Positions 1 through 5,682 are shown, counted from the first letter of the stretch. The stretch: 9,088 nucleotides of DNA from JBBTRN01 sp038065175 (GCA_038065175.1 JBBTRN010000031.1:1-9088), one strand, 5' to 3'. A program made the numbers and translations. The notes: a model not told the origin generated them from the sequence alone.

Positions 1-2
1 CG

Positions 3-206
3 CAAAACAAAAAGGTCGAAGCAAAGGAAATGTTTGACAAAGCCTATGAAATCTATAATTTGTTCTGGGCTTTGAGGTTAAAACTTATTAGCGTGACAGG
101 CATTAAAAAAATTAATGACAACCAATTAAATAAGCATAACCAAGACGACAAACCTTGGACAAAACAAGACCTAGTCAGCAAATTAGTCGACTGCTGTAAG
201 GAGTGA
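3..206 (+). CDS. 3' end of an unrecognised gene (partial)
   Basis: An open frame runs from the left edge to a TGA at 204-206 and gives 67 residues with no internal stop. The other two forward frames close within the first 80 bases. The visible part is hydrophilic and Lys/Asn/Asp-rich in its second half (INDNQLNKHNQDDKPWTKQD) and ends in VDCCKE. A central stretch, AYEIYNLFWALRLKLISVTG, looks like an amphipathic helix. I do not recognise a family and no function is proposed. The stop is followed 35 bases later by the next gene on the same strand, so the two may be co-transcribed. The 5' end lies outside the window. Confidence 0.55.
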   Translation, partial: QNKKVEAKEMFDKAYEIYNLFWALRLKLISVTGIKKINDNQLNKHNQDDKPWTKQDLVSKLVDCCKE

Positions 207-241
207 ATAAGCTCATAAATAATAATTAATAACCGATAACA

Positions 242-1219
242 ATGCGGGAAAAATTATACAAAATTATTGAAAGAATTCAAAATTTTAGTTGGCTGGAAAT
301 TGTTGGCATGTTTGCCATTGCCATTTTAATTATTAATTCTTTGTTCAGTTTCAGCCTGACAGTAAGCCGTAAGCCGGTTTTAAACCGCCTCCTTGGCCAA
401 AAGCTGGCCGGAGTTTCAGCCCCTGTGGCATTAACGGTTCCAAGTTCGCCTGCGCCGGCCCCAAAGATAGATACTGAAGCGATATTGCCCGTTTCCGGCA
501 TAAGTTTGCCAGTGGCGTGGAAAGATTTAGGCAAGCAGATGATCATGGCGGGCGTTATTGATAACGTTAAAATGGAAACGCTCTACAGCCAGCGAGGCGG
601 AATGAGTGAAATGATGAAAAAGATGCTGAAAGAAAATAATAATGAAAAAATTACCATTAACTCGCAAAATTCCGGCGAGCTTTTGAATCTGTTTTGGGCT
701 TTGGGTTTGGGCAATAAAAACGAAATATTAGATGAAGACATGAAAGATCTAAAATTCGGCGGCGATGCAAGCAAGTTTGCCTCTACCGGCGGTTGGACTT
801 TGGCCAAAGGCGATGTGATGGACCATTATTCTAAACATTCCTTCATCAAACTCACTAAAGACCAGCAAGCAATGGTGGATCGCGTGTCTAAAGGAATTTT
901 TCGCCCCTGTTGCGGCAATTCTGTGCATTTTCCGGACTGCAACCATGGGCTAGCCATGTTAGGATTCCTACAACTTATGGCTTCACAGGGCGCTTCTGAA
1001 CAAGATATGTACAAAAGCGCTTTGGCAGTTAATGCTTATTGGTTTCCGGATACCTACTTAACCATCGCGTCATATCTTAAAACCCAAGGGCGGGATTACT
1101 CGCAAACTCCTCCCCAGGAGTTATTAAGCGCGCAATATTCGAGCGCGCAGGGCTACAAACAAATCTTAAGCCAAGTCCAGCCGGTGCAGGGTAAACCAAG
1201 CGGCGGGTGTGGAGTATAA
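242..1219 (+). CDS. membrane-anchored protein with CC/H/C/H cluster, putative metal-binding
   Basis: The 325-residue product has one hydrophobic segment at about 19-40 after a short basic N-terminus, so it is probably a signal anchor with the body outside the membrane. A Pro/Ala-rich linker (about 60-75) follows, then a soluble domain. Its most distinctive part is at 220-240: Cys223-Cys224, His229, Cys233 and His235 (FRPCCGNSVHFPDCNHG), followed by a helical stretch. A further Cys (323) sits in the C-terminal GGCGV. A Met-rich run is at 121-129 and His residues are at 195 and 199. The cluster is reminiscent of, but not the same as, the PCYCGC motif of some Gram-positive lipoproteins. No enzyme family is recognised. 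The small DUF2933-like gene and the cupredoxin and HMA genes nearby favour a copper or thiol role; this is inference. No clear ribosome binding site precedes the ATG, which was chosen because it sits just before the basic residues and the anchor. Confidence 0.7.
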   Translation: MREKLYKIIERIQNFSWLEIVGMFAIAILIINSLFSFSLTVSRKPVLNRLLGQKLAGVSAPVALTVPSSPAPAPKIDTEAILPVSGISLPVAWKDLGKQMIMAGVIDNVKMETLYSQRGGMSEMMKKMLKENNNEKITINSQNSGELLNLFWALGLGNKNEILDEDMKDLKFGGDASKFASTGGWTLAKGDVMDHYSKHSFIKLTKDQQAMVDRVSKGIFRPCCGNSVHFPDCNHGLAMLGFLQLMASQGASEQDMYKSALAVNAYWFPDTYLTIASYLKTQGRDYSQTPPQELLSAQYSSAQGYKQILSQVQPVQGKPSGGCGV

Positions 1220-1223
1220 ATAT

Positions 1224-1322
1224 ATTTACCCCGTTAGACAATAAAAATTGAAATTAACCGCTATTGTCAAAAGGGGGTTGTAAATATTAAAGAAAGGATA
1301 CGCTATGTCTAACGGGGTGAAT
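1224..1322 (+). repeat. long inverted repeat spanning the start of the DUF2933-like gene
   Basis: ACCCCGTTAGACA (1228-1240) is the exact reverse complement of TGTCTAACGGGGT (1306-1318). Allowing one G-U pair, the pairing extends to 1224-1240 with 1306-1322. The right arm contains the last two bases of the ATG at 1305 and the next four codons. The left arm can instead fold locally: GACAATA (1237-1243) pairs with TATTGTC (1262-1268), CCCC (1229-1232) with the G-run at 1273-1277, and ATTTA (1224-1228) with TAAAT (1281-1285). The two folds exclude each other. The same ACCCCGTTAGA core forms an inverted repeat at the guaB start (7598-7703), so this could be a dispersed element, an RNA switch, or both. 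Confidence 0.7.
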
Positions 1323-1472
1323 TGGATAAAAAATCATTGGCTGATGCTGATTGGCTGTTTGTTGCCGATTGTAGTTTTATTGGCTTTGACGAAAAAATGG
1401 TCAATAGCGATTTTTGGTTCGCTATGTTTGGTTATGCATTTGTTTATGTCCAAACACGGTCATAAAGATTGA
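1305..1472 (+). CDS. DUF2933-like small membrane protein
   Basis: This 55-residue ORF starts at ATG 1305 behind a good Shine-Dalgarno sequence, AGAAAGGA (1291-1298), with 6 bases of spacing. Two hydrophobic stretches lie at about 12-28 and 33-48. The C-terminus carries a Cys/Met/His pattern, CLVMHLFMSKHGH (41-53). This closely resembles the CPLMHLFM...HGH signature of DUF2933 proteins, a small membrane family often found beside copper-resistance genes; the assignment is from memory of that pattern. Cys18 lies in the first hydrophobic segment. The Met, His and Cys side chains would suit soft-metal binding at the membrane face. The gene sits directly downstream of the CC/H/C/H protein and within reach of the cupredoxin and HMA genes. 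Its first codons form one arm of a long inverted repeat, which suggests translational control. Homology is likely but unproven for so short a protein. Confidence 0.68.
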   Translation: MSNGVNWIKNHWLMLIGCLLPIVVLLALTKKWSIAIFGSLCLVMHLFMSKHGHKD

Positions 1473-1473
1473 G

Positions 1474-1497
1474 CTAAAAAAATAAAATTTTTTTTAG
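1474..1497 (+). terminator. AT-only hairpin after the DUF2933-like gene (weak terminator candidate)
   Basis: CTAAAAAAA (1474-1482) pairs with TTTTTTTAG (1489-1497) around a six-base loop, two bases after the stop codon at 1470-1472. The hairpin has almost no GC pairs and its T-run is inside the stem rather than after it, so it is a poor classical terminator. It could equally act as an A/T-rich upstream element for the promoter just downstream. Confidence 0.3.
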
Positions 1498-1505
1498 GCA
1501 AATTA

Positions 1506-1514
1506 TGGTATAAT
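1506..1514 (+). promoter_or_regulatory. extended -10 promoter for the PAP2-like operon
   Basis: TGGTATAAT contains a perfect TATAAT (1509-1514) preceded by TGn, the extended -10 form. No good -35 box is visible at 17 bases; that position is A/T-rich. A transcript starting near 1521 would lead into the gene at 1569 and the two overlapping genes behind it. Confidence 0.6.
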
Positions 1515-1522
1515 TCCTGCGA

Positions 1523-1554
1523 GGAGATACCTGTTTTTACCTTTTTATATCTCC
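1523..1554 (+). promoter_or_regulatory. 5'-leader hairpin of the PAP2-like operon
   Basis: GGAGATA (1523-1529) and TATCTCC (1548-1554) are perfect complements around an 18-base loop. They lie right after the predicted transcription start and 14 bases before the ATG at 1569. The left arm holds a Shine-Dalgarno-like GAGGAG that is too far from the ATG to serve directly. The ATG itself has no nearby ribosome binding site. Confidence 0.4.
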
Positions 1555-1568
1555 ATAGATCTAATTGC

Positions 1569-2006
1569 ATGCAAGTTTTAAACAACCTCGTAACAATTTA
1601 CATTCCTATTGCAGTTATAGTTTGGTTTGCTGCCAGGAAAAATAAATTAAGTTGGAAGCTATTGTTTATTTCCGCAATAAGTGTGGTAGCGAGCGTAATA
1701 TTAAAAGAGCTTTTCAGGACTGGCGCAAACGAAACAGTCCAAGGCTTTCAATTTTCAAAATATAGCTTTCCCAGCTTAAGCGTTCAATTGGCCACATCTT
1801 TTTGGCTATACTTAGCCGTACAACAAAGAAAAGCCTTTTTATATTTTGTTGCGGGTTTAATAACAATTTTTGTGGCTTACGGGAAGCTGGTCACAAATCA
1901 GCATAATATTTTTGATGTTTTGGCGGGTTTTATTTTTGGGCTACTGCTTGTTGTTGCTTTAATAAAGCTAAGATTTTTTAAGGCTGAATTGAATGAAAAA
2001 CTATAG
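1569..2006 (+). CDS. PAP2-superfamily-like membrane protein with degraded active site
   Basis: The 145-residue hydrophobic protein has membrane segments at about 6-21, 29-47, 72-84, 88-106 and 114-134. PAP2 phosphatases (lipid phosphate or undecaprenyl-pyrophosphate phosphatases) carry three signatures, K-x6-RP, PSGH and SR-x5-H-x3-D. Here the third is visible as G105-K106, five residues, H112, three residues, D116, followed by the usual DVLAG. The nucleophile-type His is therefore kept but SR has become GK. The second is PSLS (68-71) in a YSFPS context, so the acid/base His is missing. The first is not recognisable beyond K46/R50. The fold is probably PAP2, but catalysis by the standard mechanism is doubtful. 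Its 3' end overlaps the next gene by 14 bases, suggesting translational coupling. No Shine-Dalgarno sequence is seen at the chosen start, so the start is uncertain. Confidence 0.65.
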   Translation: MQVLNNLVTIYIPIAVIVWFAARKNKLSWKLLFISAISVVASVILKELFRTGANETVQGFQFSKYSFPSLSVQLATSFWLYLAVQQRKAFLYFVAGLITIFVAYGKLVTNQHNIFDVLAGFIFGLLLVVALIKLRFFKAELNEKL

Positions 2007-3105
2007 ATGGGTAGGTAATTTATATCCGGACTGGTTTAGGCGCCCGGCTTCGCCTTTGGAACGAACTTGGCGGTGGCCTTTGGCTTTAAAAGCCGCTCAG
2101 AGGTTTGTAAAACAAAGGCTAGGCATAACCATTCCGGACAATTATTATATTCCTAAAGACGGAAGGTTATATTTGCGCACTGATTATTATAGGCTTTTAA
2201 TGCAATGGGGCACGCTGGCTTTTTTGTTTAAGTTTATTCGGCGCTTATCTAAGGAAAAACAAAATTTTGAGTCGGAGGTATTGCCTGCCTACAAGGCCCT
2301 TCTTTCTTCCTGGCGCCAAGAAAGCCAAACTTTTAAGGATATGAACACCGCTGAAATTTGGCAATGGATGAAAAGCATTATGGAGGTTGACGTGGCTTAC
2401 ACGGTAAAAATTGTATACGTCGGCACTTATGGTTTTTTATTTGATTTTTTATTAGCGCAATTTTATAAAAGGTTTGTTAAAGACGAACCGGACGGTTATC
2501 ACGCGCTTTTAGCGGGTTTTCCAAATAGGACGTTTGAAATGAACGCTGAACTTTTCAGGTTGAGTAGAATAGATAAGGAAAACCAAAGCTTCGGGGTTGG
2601 GTTCCCTGATTTTTTAACCAATTTTGGTTTGGAAAAGTCTGATTGGGAATTAGCTCTGCCTGTACTGGGAGAATATCCACCAGCTATTATGCATTTAATA
2701 GACTCTTATCGTATTCATCCTGAATTGGACCCGACGCTTCGGCTGGAAAAAGCTAAAGCAAAAAGAAAAGAGAAATACATGTATGCTTTAGGCCATCTTA
2801 AATACGCTTTTATTACCAAACCTGTTTTTAGATGGATTGTTCGGTGGGCGCAAGCTTACGTTCCTTTGAGGGAAACCAGGCAGCATTTTATTGGGGCAGC
2901 TACTTACTTTTTAAGACAGGGGCTTAAATTGCTCGGCGAGAGGCTTGGAGTGGGCCAGGAAAAGATTTTTTTTCTAGAAAAGTCAGAAATAGACGAAGCG
3001 GTTAGGGGAGGAATAAACTTGTTGAATCTGAAACAGGTTTCTGACGGGCGTTATAATTTATGGCTATCGCAAAAGGAGCATATACCCAATGAAGACAGAA
3101 AATAA
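1993..3105 (+). CDS. PEP-utilising-enzyme-like helical domain protein, lacking ATP-grasp and His domains
   Basis: The 370-residue, mostly helical and basic protein has no signal peptide. Its last third (about 281-340) has the pattern seen just before the phosphohistidine domain in PEP synthase- and rifampin-phosphotransferase-type enzymes: a YVPLRETRQHFIGAATYFLR helix, an LGERLG turn and then EKIFFLEKSEID. The next gene encodes that phosphohistidine domain, so the two together mimic the C-terminal half of such an enzyme divided into two polypeptides. No ATP-grasp (PEP/pyruvate-binding) domain is visible in this window. Substrate and reaction are unknown. Translation probably starts at ATG 1993, with AAGG (1980-1983) nine bases upstream, and overlaps the PAP2-like gene by 14 bases. 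The end overlaps the next gene by 17 bases in another frame. The family link is moderately sure; the function is open. Confidence 0.6.
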   Translation: MKNYRWVGNLYPDWFRRPASPLERTWRWPLALKAAQRFVKQRLGITIPDNYYIPKDGRLYLRTDYYRLLMQWGTLAFLFKFIRRLSKEKQNFESEVLPAYKALLSSWRQESQTFKDMNTAEIWQWMKSIMEVDVAYTVKIVYVGTYGFLFDFLLAQFYKRFVKDEPDGYHALLAGFPNRTFEMNAELFRLSRIDKENQSFGVGFPDFLTNFGLEKSDWELALPVLGEYPPAIMHLIDSYRIHPELDPTLRLEKAKAKRKEKYMYALGHLKYAFITKPVFRWIVRWAQAYVPLRETRQHFIGAATYFLRQGLKLLGERLGVGQEKIFFLEKSEIDEAVRGGINLLNLKQVSDGRYNLWLSQKEHIPNEDRK

Positions 3106-3433
3106 GCAAGATGGTTTTATAAGCGGCACAGCTGCCAGTTCCGGAGTCGCCAAAGGTTTGGTTAGGATTATTCAGGATGAAAAAGATTTTTCCAGTTTTC
3201 AGGCTGGTGAGGTGTTGGTTGCAAAGATCACAAACCCGATTTTTACCCCGATTATATTTTTAGCGTGCGCGATTGTGACAGATGTTGGGAGTCGGCTTTC
3301 GCATGCTGCGATTGTTGCCCGCGAACTTGGCATTCCGGCCGTAGTTGGGACCGAAAATGCGACGAAGGTCTTGAAGGATGGCGATATAGTTGTTGTGGAT
3401 GGCAGTAAAGGAGTTGTTCATTTGTTAACTTAA
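3089..3433 (+). CDS. stand-alone PEP-utilising enzyme mobile (swivelling phosphohistidine) domain
   Basis: This 114-residue protein is a complete PEP-utilisers mobile domain and nothing else. It has the G-x-AASSGVAKG entry (about 12-23), AGEVLVAKITNPIFTPI (39-55) and the catalytic segment TDVGSRLSHAAIVARELGIP (64-83), then PAVVGTENATKVLKDGDIVVVDG. His72 in SRLSH is the residue phosphorylated in PEP synthase, PPDK and RifP. The usual GG before it is GS here. In those enzymes the domain swings between a nucleotide site and an acceptor site, so a separate one needs partners. The overlapping upstream gene supplies a helical region; no ATP-grasp gene is present nearby. The ATG at 3089 has its own AAAAGGAG (3071-3078) ten bases upstream, so independent initiation rather than a frameshift fusion is likely. 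Confidence 0.88.
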   Translation: MKTENKQDGFISGTAASSGVAKGLVRIIQDEKDFSSFQAGEVLVAKITNPIFTPIIFLACAIVTDVGSRLSHAAIVARELGIPAVVGTENATKVLKDGDIVVVDGSKGVVHLLT

Positions 3434-3442
3434 AGATATAAT
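3414..3442 (+). promoter_or_regulatory. candidate promoter giving a near-leaderless transcript of the DsbD-cupredoxin gene
   Basis: TTGTTC (3414-3419), 17 bases, then a perfect TATAAT (3437-3442). The next ATG is at 3449, six bases after the -10 box, which is about where transcription would begin. No Shine-Dalgarno sequence precedes that ATG. Both facts fit a leaderless mRNA. Read-through from the upstream operon is also possible. Confidence 0.5.
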
Positions 3443-3448
3443 AATTTT

Positions 3449-4495
3449 ATGGGCGATACTAACCTTTGGATAATTTTTACAACAGGCTTGCTTACGGGAG
3501 GGCTTAGTTGCCTTGCGGTTCAGGGCGGTTTGCTTGCGGCAAGTATTGCGCAAAGGGAAGAAGAACACTTGAAGCAGAAGGCGATTAAAAAAGGCAATGC
3601 TTTGCCAATTTTAGCTTTTTTAGCCGCCAAGCTTGTTGCATACGCAATTCTTGGCTTGCTACTTGGCTGGTTTGGTTCGCTTTTTGAACTGTCGCTCACT
3701 GCCCAAGCGGTTTTGCAAATTGCTGTGGCAATTTTTATGATTGGTACGGCCGGGGCTTTGCTGAATCTCCATCCTTTGTTTAGATACTTCATTATTCAGC
3801 CGCCGAAATTCATTACCCGAAAAATCAGGAGCGTATCTAAAAGCGGAGATTTATTCGCGCCGGCAATTTTGGGCGCGTTTACGGTGTTTATTCCGTGCGG
3901 CGTTACGCAAGGCATGATGGCTTTAGCAATTGCTTCCACAGCTCCGGCGCAAGGCGCGGCAATTATGTTTGCCTTTGTTTTAGGCACCAGCCCGGTATTT
4001 TTTATTTTAGGTTATTTAGCAACCAGGTTAGGTGACAGGATGCATAAAAAATTTATGCGCGTCGCGGCTTATGCGATTGTGCTTTTGGCGCTGTTTAATT
4101 TTAATAACGGCATTGCTTTAACCGGCAAGACAAATTGGACCTTAGGCAAAATATCTAAAGCCGCATTTTGTACCATTGCTTATTGCGCGGAAGACGGCAG
4201 AGCAGTCGAAGCTAACAAGGCCGCTGTTTCCGAAGCCACTATTGTCATAGAAAATTACGGCTACACCCCCCGGGATTTTACCGTAAAGGCCGGGAGTGAA
4301 GTAAAAATCAATCTCATAAATAAAGACGCATATACCTGCGCCCAAGCGTTTACTATCCCTTCTTTGGGCATTCGTAAAATTGTTGCGCCGGGAGCTTCGG
4401 ATTCAATTACCTTTACGGCGCCGAAAAAGGCCGGGCAATTGGCCTTTATGTGCAGTATGGGGATGTACAGAGGAGTAATAAACATAATCAATTGA
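3449..4495 (+). CDS. DsbD/CcdA-like (DsbD_2) membrane domain fused to a cupredoxin domain
   Basis: This 348-residue protein has two parts. Residues 1-222 contain about six membrane segments (roughly 7-32, 52-76, 84-106, 137-162, 167-190, 203-222). One Cys lies in the first segment, TGGLSCLAVQGG (Cys21), and one in the fourth, FTVFIPCGVTQG (Cys150). This is the pattern of the cytochrome-c-biogenesis/DsbD transmembrane family (often called sulfite exporter TauE/SafE-like), which moves reducing power or metal across the membrane. After a linker with Cys241 and Cys246, residues 263-348 form a cupredoxin-type beta domain. It has VKAGSEVKINL, Cys297, FTIPSLGI and the terminal metal-site motif FMCSMGMYRG (Cys335, Met337, Met339). 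Homologues often also carry an N-terminal HMA domain; here an HMA domain is encoded separately just downstream. A role in copper and thiol handling at the cell surface is likely; the exact substrate is not. Confidence 0.85.
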   Translation: MGDTNLWIIFTTGLLTGGLSCLAVQGGLLAASIAQREEEHLKQKAIKKGNALPILAFLAAKLVAYAILGLLLGWFGSLFELSLTAQAVLQIAVAIFMIGTAGALLNLHPLFRYFIIQPPKFITRKIRSVSKSGDLFAPAILGAFTVFIPCGVTQGMMALAIASTAPAQGAAIMFAFVLGTSPVFFILGYLATRLGDRMHKKFMRVAAYAIVLLALFNFNNGIALTGKTNWTLGKISKAAFCTIAYCAEDGRAVEANKAAVSEATIVIENYGYTPRDFTVKAGSEVKINLINKDAYTCAQAFTIPSLGIRKIVAPGASDSITFTAPKKAGQLAFMCSMGMYRGVINIIN

Positions 4496-4540
4496 AATTT
4501 ATTTTACGTACCCCAGATTTCTATCAGTTAAGATGTTTTA

Positions 4541-4625
4541 AATTTCCAATTTCTAATTCCCCATCCTTCGCCAAGGCTTCGGAGGGCAGGCAATTTCCAA
4601 TAAATGTCCAATGTCAAAATTCTAA
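4541..4625 (+). repeat. dispersed intergenic repeat with a central hairpin
   Basis: The 10-mer AATTTCCAAT occurs at 4541-4550 and again at 4592-4601. It flanks a GC-richer hairpin in which CCTTCG (4565-4570) pairs with CGGAGG (4580-4585), with one G-U pair. The right end continues as ATGTCCAATGTC. Low-complexity CAATTTC/CCAATGTC tracts with a TTCGCCAAGGCTTCGGAGG core resemble intergenic repeats I associate with Parcubacteria-type genomes; this is recollection, not a search. It separates the cupredoxin gene from the HMA gene and supplies a spurious upstream ATG at 4604. Confidence 0.55.
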
Positions 4626-4627
4626 CA

Positions 4628-4852
4628 ATGACTAAAACCATCATCCTAAAAATTCAAGACATGCATTGTACGTCCTGTGCCATGAACATTGACGGGGAAT
4701 TAGAAGATACTCCGGGCGTAATATCTTCAACCACTAATTACGCAAAGTCGCTTACGCAGGTTGAATTTGATGAGCAGAAGGTTAATGTTGGCCAATTGCT
4801 TGAAAGCATAAAGCGGGCAGGTTATAATAGTGAGGTAACCAATGTACCATAA
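4628..4852 (+). CDS. heavy-metal-associated (HMA) domain protein, copper-chaperone-like
   Basis: The 74-residue product is a single HMA domain of the usual chaperone length. MTKTIILKIQDMHCTSC holds the MxCxxC metal site (Met12, Cys14, Cys17). The beta-alpha-beta-beta-alpha-beta order is completed by the expected GVISSTTNYAKSLTQVEFDE and a final IKRAGYNSEV. Such domains bind Cu(I) or similar soft ions with two Cys thiolates and hand them to P-type ATPases or other carriers; no P-type ATPase is in the window. The DsbD-cupredoxin protein encoded upstream is the obvious candidate partner, since the two domains are fused in some relatives. An in-frame ATG at 4604 would add eight residues (MSNVKILT) that come from the neighbouring repeat. 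I prefer 4628 because it begins at the domain edge. Neither start has a clear ribosome binding site. Confidence 0.88.
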   Translation: MTKTIILKIQDMHCTSCAMNIDGELEDTPGVISSTTNYAKSLTQVEFDEQKVNVGQLLESIKRAGYNSEVTNVP

Positions 4853-5258
4853 GAAGCATAAGTACGATCTGATAATTATTTTTGCCATCTTTACGCTATG
4901 TATTAGTTTGTTTTTAGCTGTGTCCGAGGCGCTAAAAATATCTGTGCCCTGCGATCTTACAGGCGGTTGTGAGGTAGTATTAAACAGCAAATATGCCAAC
5001 TTTTTGGGTTTGCCTTTGCCCTATTTGGGGATTGTTTTTTCCGGCGTTATTATTATAGCCAGCCTGTTAGCCAATCATTACAACCGGCTTCGGATTTTGC
5101 TGACTTATTTTTTAGGGATTGGCGCATTAATTTCTTTAACCCTGCTGGTTATCCAGTTTTTTGTGCTTAAATCTGTCTGCCAGTATTGTTTGATTTTAGA
5201 TCTTTTGGTTATTACCATGTTTTTATGGGATATGCATATTCAAAAGGAAATGCCATAA
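4842..5258 (+). CDS. vitamin K epoxide reductase (VKOR) family membrane oxidoreductase
   Basis: The 138-residue membrane protein has four hydrophobic segments (about 9-28, 58-78, 84-108, 115-131). It carries the VKOR signatures: a first Cys pair, Cys37 and Cys43 (PCDLTGGCEVVLNSKYANF) with Ser49 shortly after, GLPLPYLG, and the redox motif Cys113-Gln-Tyr-Cys116. Bacterial VKOR proteins re-oxidise a DsbA-like thioredoxin-fold partner using quinone and so drive disulfide formation outside the membrane. Some carry the partner as a fusion; this one does not, and no thioredoxin-fold gene is seen in the window. It overlaps the HMA gene by 11 bases and has its own GAGGT (4832-4836) five bases before the ATG, so the two are probably translationally coupled. 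The coupling hints that the Cys site of the HMA or cupredoxin protein could be a redox client; this is inference. Confidence 0.87.
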   Translation: MYHKKHKYDLIIIFAIFTLCISLFLAVSEALKISVPCDLTGGCEVVLNSKYANFLGLPLPYLGIVFSGVIIIASLLANHYNRLRILLTYFLGIGALISLTLLVIQFFVLKSVCQYCLILDLLVITMFLWDMHIQKEMP

Positions 5259-5274
5259 ATTTCCTTCATTGAGT

Positions 5275-5303
5275 TTGCTTGATAATAATATTTGTGCTAC
5301 AAT
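5275..5303 (+). promoter_or_regulatory. promoter for the 106-residue membrane protein gene
   Basis: TTGCTT (5275-5280), a 17-base spacer, then TACAAT (5298-5303) preceded by TGC, an extended -10 form. Transcription would start near 5310, about 40 bases before the ATG at 5352. Confidence 0.6.
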
Positions 5304-5351
5304 TGTATTGTCAATTTGTTGGGTCATAGAATTTTATCCTGAAACAAAAAA

Positions 5352-5672
5352 ATGTTAGAAAATTTAGCAATATATTTATGGATTGGCATTGCTGTTTTGA
5401 TAGCAGGAAGCATTTATTTTATTGTAGAAGGAGTAAAGGTCCATAAAATTTTTGCAGAATCCATAGTGGGCAGGCTGGTAAAAACTTTGGTAATAGTTTT
5501 ATTAATAGAACTTTATTCCCTGGGCCTGGTAAGTTTTGCCTTTGTGAGCTTTTATCCTAAGGGAATTATTTTTATCTTACCCATAATTTTTTTATGGATT
5601 ATTAGCTTAATTTATGCAATTTTTGCAATAAAAAGCACAAAAAAAGAGGTTGTTAGTCTAACAAACAAATAA
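5352..5672 (+). CDS. small three-helix membrane protein of unknown function
   Basis: The 106-residue protein has three hydrophobic segments at about 5-25, 44-67 and 70-93. A charged loop lies between the first two (EGVKVHKIFAESIVGRLVK) and the tail is Lys-rich (KSTKKEVVSLTNK). I do not recognise a family. The length and loop charges suggest a genuine integral membrane protein rather than chance coding. The start is the only ATG before the first helix. No Shine-Dalgarno sequence is seen before it, but a good promoter lies 49 bases upstream. It is followed closely by another small membrane protein gene and may be co-transcribed with it. A 15-base perfect palindrome (TTGTTAG-T-CTAACAA, 5650-5664) lies in its last codons. 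Confidence 0.65.
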   Translation: MLENLAIYLWIGIAVLIAGSIYFIVEGVKVHKIFAESIVGRLVKTLVIVLLIELYSLGLVSFAFVSFYPKGIIFILPIIFLWIISLIYAIFAIKSTKKEVVSLTNK

Positions 5673-5682
5673 AATAATTAAT

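Noticed and set aside
277..546. Reverse-strand open frame opposite the CC/H/C/H protein gene
   Set aside because: It is the shadow of a well-supported forward gene; the product has no recognisable features. The same applies to the other reverse frames across the window.
3060..3110. Programmed frameshift joining the helical and phosphohistidine genes
   Set aside because: The 17-base overlap allows it, but no slippery heptamer is evident in the overlap, and the downstream ATG has its own AAAAGGAG at suitable spacing.
4450..4635. A 61-codon forward frame overlapping the end of the cupredoxin gene
   Set aside because: It begins inside the cupredoxin coding sequence in another frame, and most of it is translated repeat (SFAKASEGR and similar). 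It has no ribosome binding site and no protein-like pattern.
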